Program-made: the position numbers and the translations under genes | The notes under the pieces: model-generated | Seen by the model: only the letters and a program-made list of their open reading frames with translations | What the model was told of the DNA's origin: nothing | Databases searched by the model: none | Assembly: GCA_028751875.1 (NCBI GenBank) | Contig: CM054135.1 | Span: 67,631,247-67,695,246, forward strand | Reading direction: 5' to 3' | Source: Rapana venosa | Lineage: Eukaryota > Mollusca > Gastropoda > Neogastropoda > Muricidae | DNA: 64,000 nucleotides | Part shown: positions 59,414 to 64,000 of the stretch, piece by piece | How the letters are laid out: each line of letters begins with the position of its first letter | How positions within the stretch are numbered: position 1 is the stretch's first letter

Positions 59414-61194
59414 GTCTAGCTCCTGTGAAAAACCTAACGTTGAAAATGTGGGTCGTTTGGTGAATGTAGGCTTCTTTGAGACCACACTTTAGACTCTTTT
59501 ATTTGTAAATGTGTTCAATGAATCTGCCCTTTTTTTTCACAAGCAACAAGACAAAGTGAGAAGTGACTGGGTTTTTTTCCCTCCCTAATTCTCTCACTTA
59601 TTTCAGCGAGGTGAATGAATGCTGACACAAAGAGTTTGGTCACTTGCTCTGTAACTCAAAGTATGTGTCACCAGTCTCTAATTATTTTTAAATGTTGATA
59701 TCTTTGCTTTGTGGGGAAACACAAATTCAGTAAACACTTTGTAACAGATATGCACACAGCAAGAACGTTGGAAAAGCAATGATTTAAATTGGAAATCGGG
59801 TGGTATGTTACTTGTCAGCTGCAGGTCTGTAAGGCAGATGTTTTCTTTTCACAAAAATATACATATACGAACACAAGACTTTAAAGTCTAAAGCAACACC
59901 ACTCATGTACTGAAGAAAAAAGCTTTCTTGCAAAAACACGACGAAGTAAGTGAAGCTCTGTATGCATCTGCGTCAATTATGAAATAGGCCTACAAGTTTC
60001 TTACGACTATACATAGGTCCTTTTGTAAGGAAATCAATGTGTCAGCAAGATTCCAGTATAGGTGGCTTATACATTCCAGGAATCAGAGAGATCTTCTACA
60101 GTCTAGAAAGTCAATGTGTGTTTCTCAGATTCTGTCTCTTCCTGATTCTGGAGATAAAAATGTCTTCCAGACTCTGCACAGTAGTTTGCAGATCTTGAAA
60201 ACCAAAGTTTCCTCCAAGTTCTAGACATCAAAGCGTGCTTCCAGCGATCCTTTGTCCAGCATGAGACAACTCCACTTATGAACAAGGGAGAGAAACAGGG
60301 TGATGTTGTCAGACAAACAGCCTGTGACGAAATGACCAACACAGTCAGAAGGAGAAACCAGACAGCTGTAGGTTGCTTCAATGGGTCAAGTAAGTAGTGC
60401 CCGACCTAAACACACAGTCGCAGATGGCTGCTCTGTTCTGGTCCTATCTGGGGGGTTGGCCTAAATGGAATACAACACAATTTGACCGGAGTAGACAAAC
60501 CGCTCTCACGACTACCTTCTTCTGTACCAGGCAAAATATGCTCTTTACGCTTGGACCACAATTGCAGCTAAGACCACCTACATGGGGCCTGGCTGAATTT
60601 CAGCACTGTTTCTGAAGCACTTCATCATATCCGTCATGTGATTGTGAGTGTGTGCGGGGGTTGGCAATAGCCAGTGGCGGGAGGACAGGACAAGGCGTGT
60701 GAGAGGGTCGTGGGAGGGGGACTACTGTTTGTTAAGGCGGGGGAAGAGAAGAGAAACAATGCAAAAAACAAAGAAAAAGAAAGAGAGAGAAACAATGCTT
60801 TCCTAAAGCAATCACGTTTTCTTTTGGTTCATAAGAAAAAATTGCAAACCATCGAATCGATAAATAAGCCTGTTTGAATGTCTTTGGTCCTCTCGATGCC
60901 ACGTGTCACGCACAGCACATGTCAATTATTGCCTCTTAAAGGCAGTCAGTCCTTCATTCTCAGACCGCCCCACTCACCATTGCCTGTATCGGTATATCTC
61001 TGTTCCCACACCCCCACACCAAATACAACGGCCAGTGCTGTAAACAATGAGCTGTCATCTAATAACGTAACGTGCATTTCAGTTTCTATGCAGATGACAG
61101 TAATAATAATAATAACAATAATAATAGAAGATGGAATTTATATAGCGCAATATTGCAAAGACATCAAAGCGCTCGCATTCAACCTTTTAAAAAA
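59414..61194. other. Upstream flank of the CAP gene
   Basis: Should contain the 5' UTR and promoter, but no TATA-like box with clear position could be picked. A weak repeat of TCTAGA...CAGATTCTG words lies at 60060-60240. Confidence 0.4.
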
Positions 61195-61435
61195 ATTATA
61201 TTATTATTCTGTTATTTCGAGGATTATGGAATAAGCAATCATGTGCTTTTTTCATCCAGTCCTCGTGTCTATGCAGTTTTGTACATGTTGTCATCCGTTC
61301 CCACCGGCACACAATGGCCTACTCTTCCGAAAAGCAGAACGGGTTTTAACATGTGCGCAAGGTGTTCTGCGCGCGTTCGCACACGGGACCTCGGTTTATA
61401 GACTCATCCGAAGGACTTTTGGAGATACTTTTCTT
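61195..61435 (-). mobile_element. SINE family B copy
   Basis: Minus-strand copy with TCCTTCGGATGAGTCTATAA, GTGTGCGAACGCGCG, and the end CATAATCCTCGAAATAACAG on that strand. Confidence 0.8.
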
Positions 61436-61483
61436 ACAGTGTTACAACCAATAACAATTAATAGCTTAAATTAAACAAATCCA

Positions 61484-61486
61484 AAT

Positions 61487-61530
<44 letters not shown>

Positions 61531-61569
61531 GCACACACACACACACTCACACACACACACACACACACA

Positions 61570-61620
<51 letters not shown>
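61484..61620. repeat. (CA)n microsatellite
   Basis: About 135 bases of CA with CG and CT interruptions. Confidence 0.96.
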
Positions 61621-61621
<1 letters not shown>

Positions 61622-61949
61622 CTATACACTTTGGCAGGGTGGTGGCTGTTGAAGGGAGGGACAGTTCTGAGATGAAACAGGAGAGTAAAGTCTGAGGTTT
61701 GAAATAAATAGTGTCCATGTTGTTTTCAGGAATATACATAGCGAAGATGAACATTTACTGACAGTCAATAACTAAAAGTATAAAACCCAAAAAAGTATTA
61801 GAAGGAGAACAACTAATAAATTTGATATCTTTGAGGTCAAGGGGGCAAAAATTGTTTTGCCTCAGCTTGTTTTTGTTAGGCAATCTAAATAAATCAGTAA
61901 ATCAACCACTTCAATCAATCGGCGAATGAATGGATGGATGAATGAATCA

Positions 61950-62165
61950 AAACCTCTCTCTCTCTTTGCCCATCTGTCTGCGTCTGTATCTGTCCCTCTG
62001 TCTGTATATCTCCCTCTGTCTCTTCCTGTTGCTCTTTCTCTGTCTGGCTGTGGCTGTCTGTCTGTCTCTATATCTCTGTCTGTCTATGTTTTTCTCTGTC
62101 TTTGTCTTTGTCCATCTCTGTCTGGCTGGCTGGCTGGCTCCCTCTCTCTCTCTCTTTCCCGTCCC
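61950..62165. repeat. (TCTG)n/(CT)n microsatellite
   Basis: Imperfect CTGTCTCT pattern. Confidence 0.93.
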
Positions 62166-62327
62166 TCCCTCCCTGTCTTTGACTGTGCGTACGCATTTGT
62201 CAGTGAGTGGGGGCGTATCTATGAATGAACACTGACTTCCTTTTGATAGTGAGGGCAAGAAAAAGAAAGAATGAAAAAAAAAGCAACATTTTTTTAAATA
62301 CTCACGTCTCCAGGAGGGGTCCAATCC

Positions 62328-62360
62328 CGCCCCCCCCCCCCCCATCCCCCCCCCCCCCCC
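62328..62360. repeat. Poly-C tract
   Basis: Two C runs separated by CAT; likely length error in assembly. Confidence 0.95.
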
Positions 62361-62809
62361 AGCTCACAGGCACTCCAAGACCTTACGATAAAAGCGCCGG
62401 ATGGAAGTGGGTAATTGTTTGACAGCGGTGTTGAGACGATAGAAAGAAACACTAACGAACGAAGTAGGGAAGGCATGGCTCATTAGCCGAGTTTTGAACC
62501 CACACGTGACATCCCCTCCTGTACTGACTGTGTGGCGTTGTCTATTGTGCTGCCTTGCAATTCTTTCCTCTTTGCATAGAATTGGGTTAGATTAGATTAG
62601 ACTCGATTAGACTCGATAAAGACTAGTCTAGACTAGACTGAACTGGACTCGAAAAAAAAGATTTCACTAGATTTCACCAGACCAGATCAGATCAGCATGC
62701 AGCATATATTATACTTATACTACACAACACTACGCTACAATACCTCAAAACACTACATTACACAACACTACACAACAGTCTACAGTACTGTACTGTACCT
62801 ACTGTACTC

Positions 62810-62995
62810 TTGTATGTTTGTCCGTCGTGTTCGACGATGACCTCCAAAACAGCAGAGGAGGCAGCAGCTATTTCGGAAATTGAGCAGAAATTTGTTATTA
62901 GTGGAGATGCCTTGCCCACAGTACATCCCCACTCTTTCGGCCAAGTGGGCATAAGGACAGTCAGCGTTGGAGATGTTCTCCAAAGGCCTACTAAG
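62810..62995 (+). repeat. Dispersed repeat family D, copy 2
   Basis: Plus-strand copy, inverted relative to 55317-55690, starting TATGTTTGTCCGTCGTGTTC and ending at GTTCTCCAAAGGCC. A frame [19 protein letters not shown] is open here but not in the other copy, so coding is not supported. Confidence 0.8.
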
Positions 62996-63884
62996 CGTAC
63001 TATGTTTTATATTGCAGATGTTGTGCTGTTTTATGTTTTTCTTTATCAAGATGATATGCATTGTACTGTTTTGCATCACATTGTATTGTATTGACTGTAT
63101 GGGATGGCATGGCATTGCATTGCATAATACTGTACATTATGTTCTGTTCTGGGTAATAGGGTAGCACTGCTATGTTTTATATCATGTTCTTTCGTAATAC
63201 ATTGTGTTGTGTTGCTCTGCGTTGCATTCTAGTTCTTATCGTGTGAATCTGTTTTCATTTGAAACATTTTGGCTTAAACAGATTAGTTTATTTAGAAAAT
63301 TGTAGCAGCAACAAGCTAATGATATGAACCATTTTCTTTGTTGCAGAAGTTTTCAACAGTACAGTTCCTAAATATATAAAGGAAAGCACTGACACGAGAA
63401 TAGCACAGCTTTTGATTCTTGTATTTTAGATCTGACTTATCTTTCGGCGTTTACTGTTAAGCAAGAATCAATATAAGGAAGTTTCTAGAAATACTTCAAA
63501 CTATCGATCCTATTCGTACCATTGTTAGCAGTAACTTCATTCAATGACTTTTCACAGCTGTGATATTTGACGATGGGTATCATTACTAAGCACGATTGCA
63601 TTGACCAGAAACTGCAGGGTATGTTTAAAGTCTGTTTACATTTAGTGATATCAGGGTACCTTTCCATAACGTCTCCCCTTCCAGGTTTCAAGACGCTGAA
63701 TCCCACTTCCATGATTTTGCTGAGAGGGATGGCCATGGCCATAATATGATTATATAGGGTAGAAGGCATAGAGCCTGGTTTTCTCTTGCGCTTGTGACTC
63801 CGCATGAGGTCTGCCCGCTGGCCTCAGCCGACACATTCCAACTTTAGGGTATCTCATTAAAAAGTCATTAAGAAAAAAAATTTG
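62996..63884. other. No gene recognised
   Basis: TG/TA-rich sequence rich in TTGTATTG-type words, then unique-looking sequence. Confidence 0.45.
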
Positions 63885-64000
63885 CTTGTAAAAAGGCAAG
63901 AGAATGGGGTGAATATGGAGAAAATAAGCTAGAGAGAGAGAGAGGGAAGGAGATAGAGAGGCATGGGAAAAAGCAGAAACAAATTGAGTGATAGGAAAGG
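63885..64000 (-). repeat. Dispersed repeat family C at the window edge
   Basis: Minus-strand middle part (GGCAAGAGAATG, GCAGAAACAAATTGAGTGAT) that runs off the right edge. Confidence 0.65.

Noticed and set aside
60103..60381. Signal-peptide-like minus-strand frame upstream of the CAP gene
   Set aside because: Starts only at TTG, has no ATG, and no donor joins it to an exon in phase.
61947..62345. Minus-strand Arg/Gln-rich frame ending near a donor-like GTGAGT
   Set aside because: Made of CT microsatellite and poly-C; no coding signature.
62810..63094. Plus-strand open frame in family D
   Set aside because: The sister copy at 55317 breaks the frame, so it is repeat sequence.

Overview
The window looks like nuclear DNA of an animal, most probably a gastropod mollusc. 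The evidence is small exons bounded by GT/AG and phase-matched, long repeat-filled introns, very dense CA/GA microsatellites, and several tRNA-derived SINE families and non-LTR retrotransposon copies of the kind common in snails. Species cannot be named from sequence alone, and no bacterial or viral gene organisation is present.

Two multi-exon protein genes can be assembled by splice-phase matching, both on the minus strand. The first (14286 down to 6904 or 6626) is a six-exon single-pass membrane C-type lectin: signal peptide, one long-form C-type lectin domain split over two exons, a short stalk, a transmembrane exon and a Ser/Gly-rich cytoplasmic tail. The second (59413 down to 35907) is a nine-exon secreted protein with two CAP (CRISP/antigen 5/PR-1) domains joined by a Cys-rich hinge and an Ala/Ser-rich linker. 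Its first intron is about 12.7 kb. Introns fall at equivalent places in the two CAP domains, which points to an internal domain duplication.

The sequence carries apparent single-base losses in three coding exons (lectin tail, CAP1 exon 2, CAP2 exon 7). All three shift frame in the same direction while the splice sites stay intact, so long-read assembly deletions are likelier than three independent gene deaths.

Layout. 1-6.3 kb: downstream flank of the lectin gene with 40-bp and 44-bp minisatellites. 6.6-14.3 kb: lectin gene with SINEs and dispersed repeats in its introns. 14.6-35.9 kb: no confident protein-coding gene. This stretch holds a 5'-truncated LINE (17.4-19.0 kb), two copies of a chimeric tRNA/5S-type SINE with perfect target-site duplications (one of them lies in a lectin intron), three copies of a second tRNA-derived SINE, and minisatellites at 24.5-25.2, 27.1-28.5 and 33.3-33.8 kb. 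35.9-59.4 kb: double-CAP gene, whose introns carry two copies of one LINE family with (GATA)n tails and target-site duplications. 59.4-64 kb: upstream flank with SINE and microsatellite sequence.

Most of the window is therefore repeats. Three dispersed families (here called R, C and D) and the chimeric SINE are the least familiar items. All identifications are by eye; no database search was possible.
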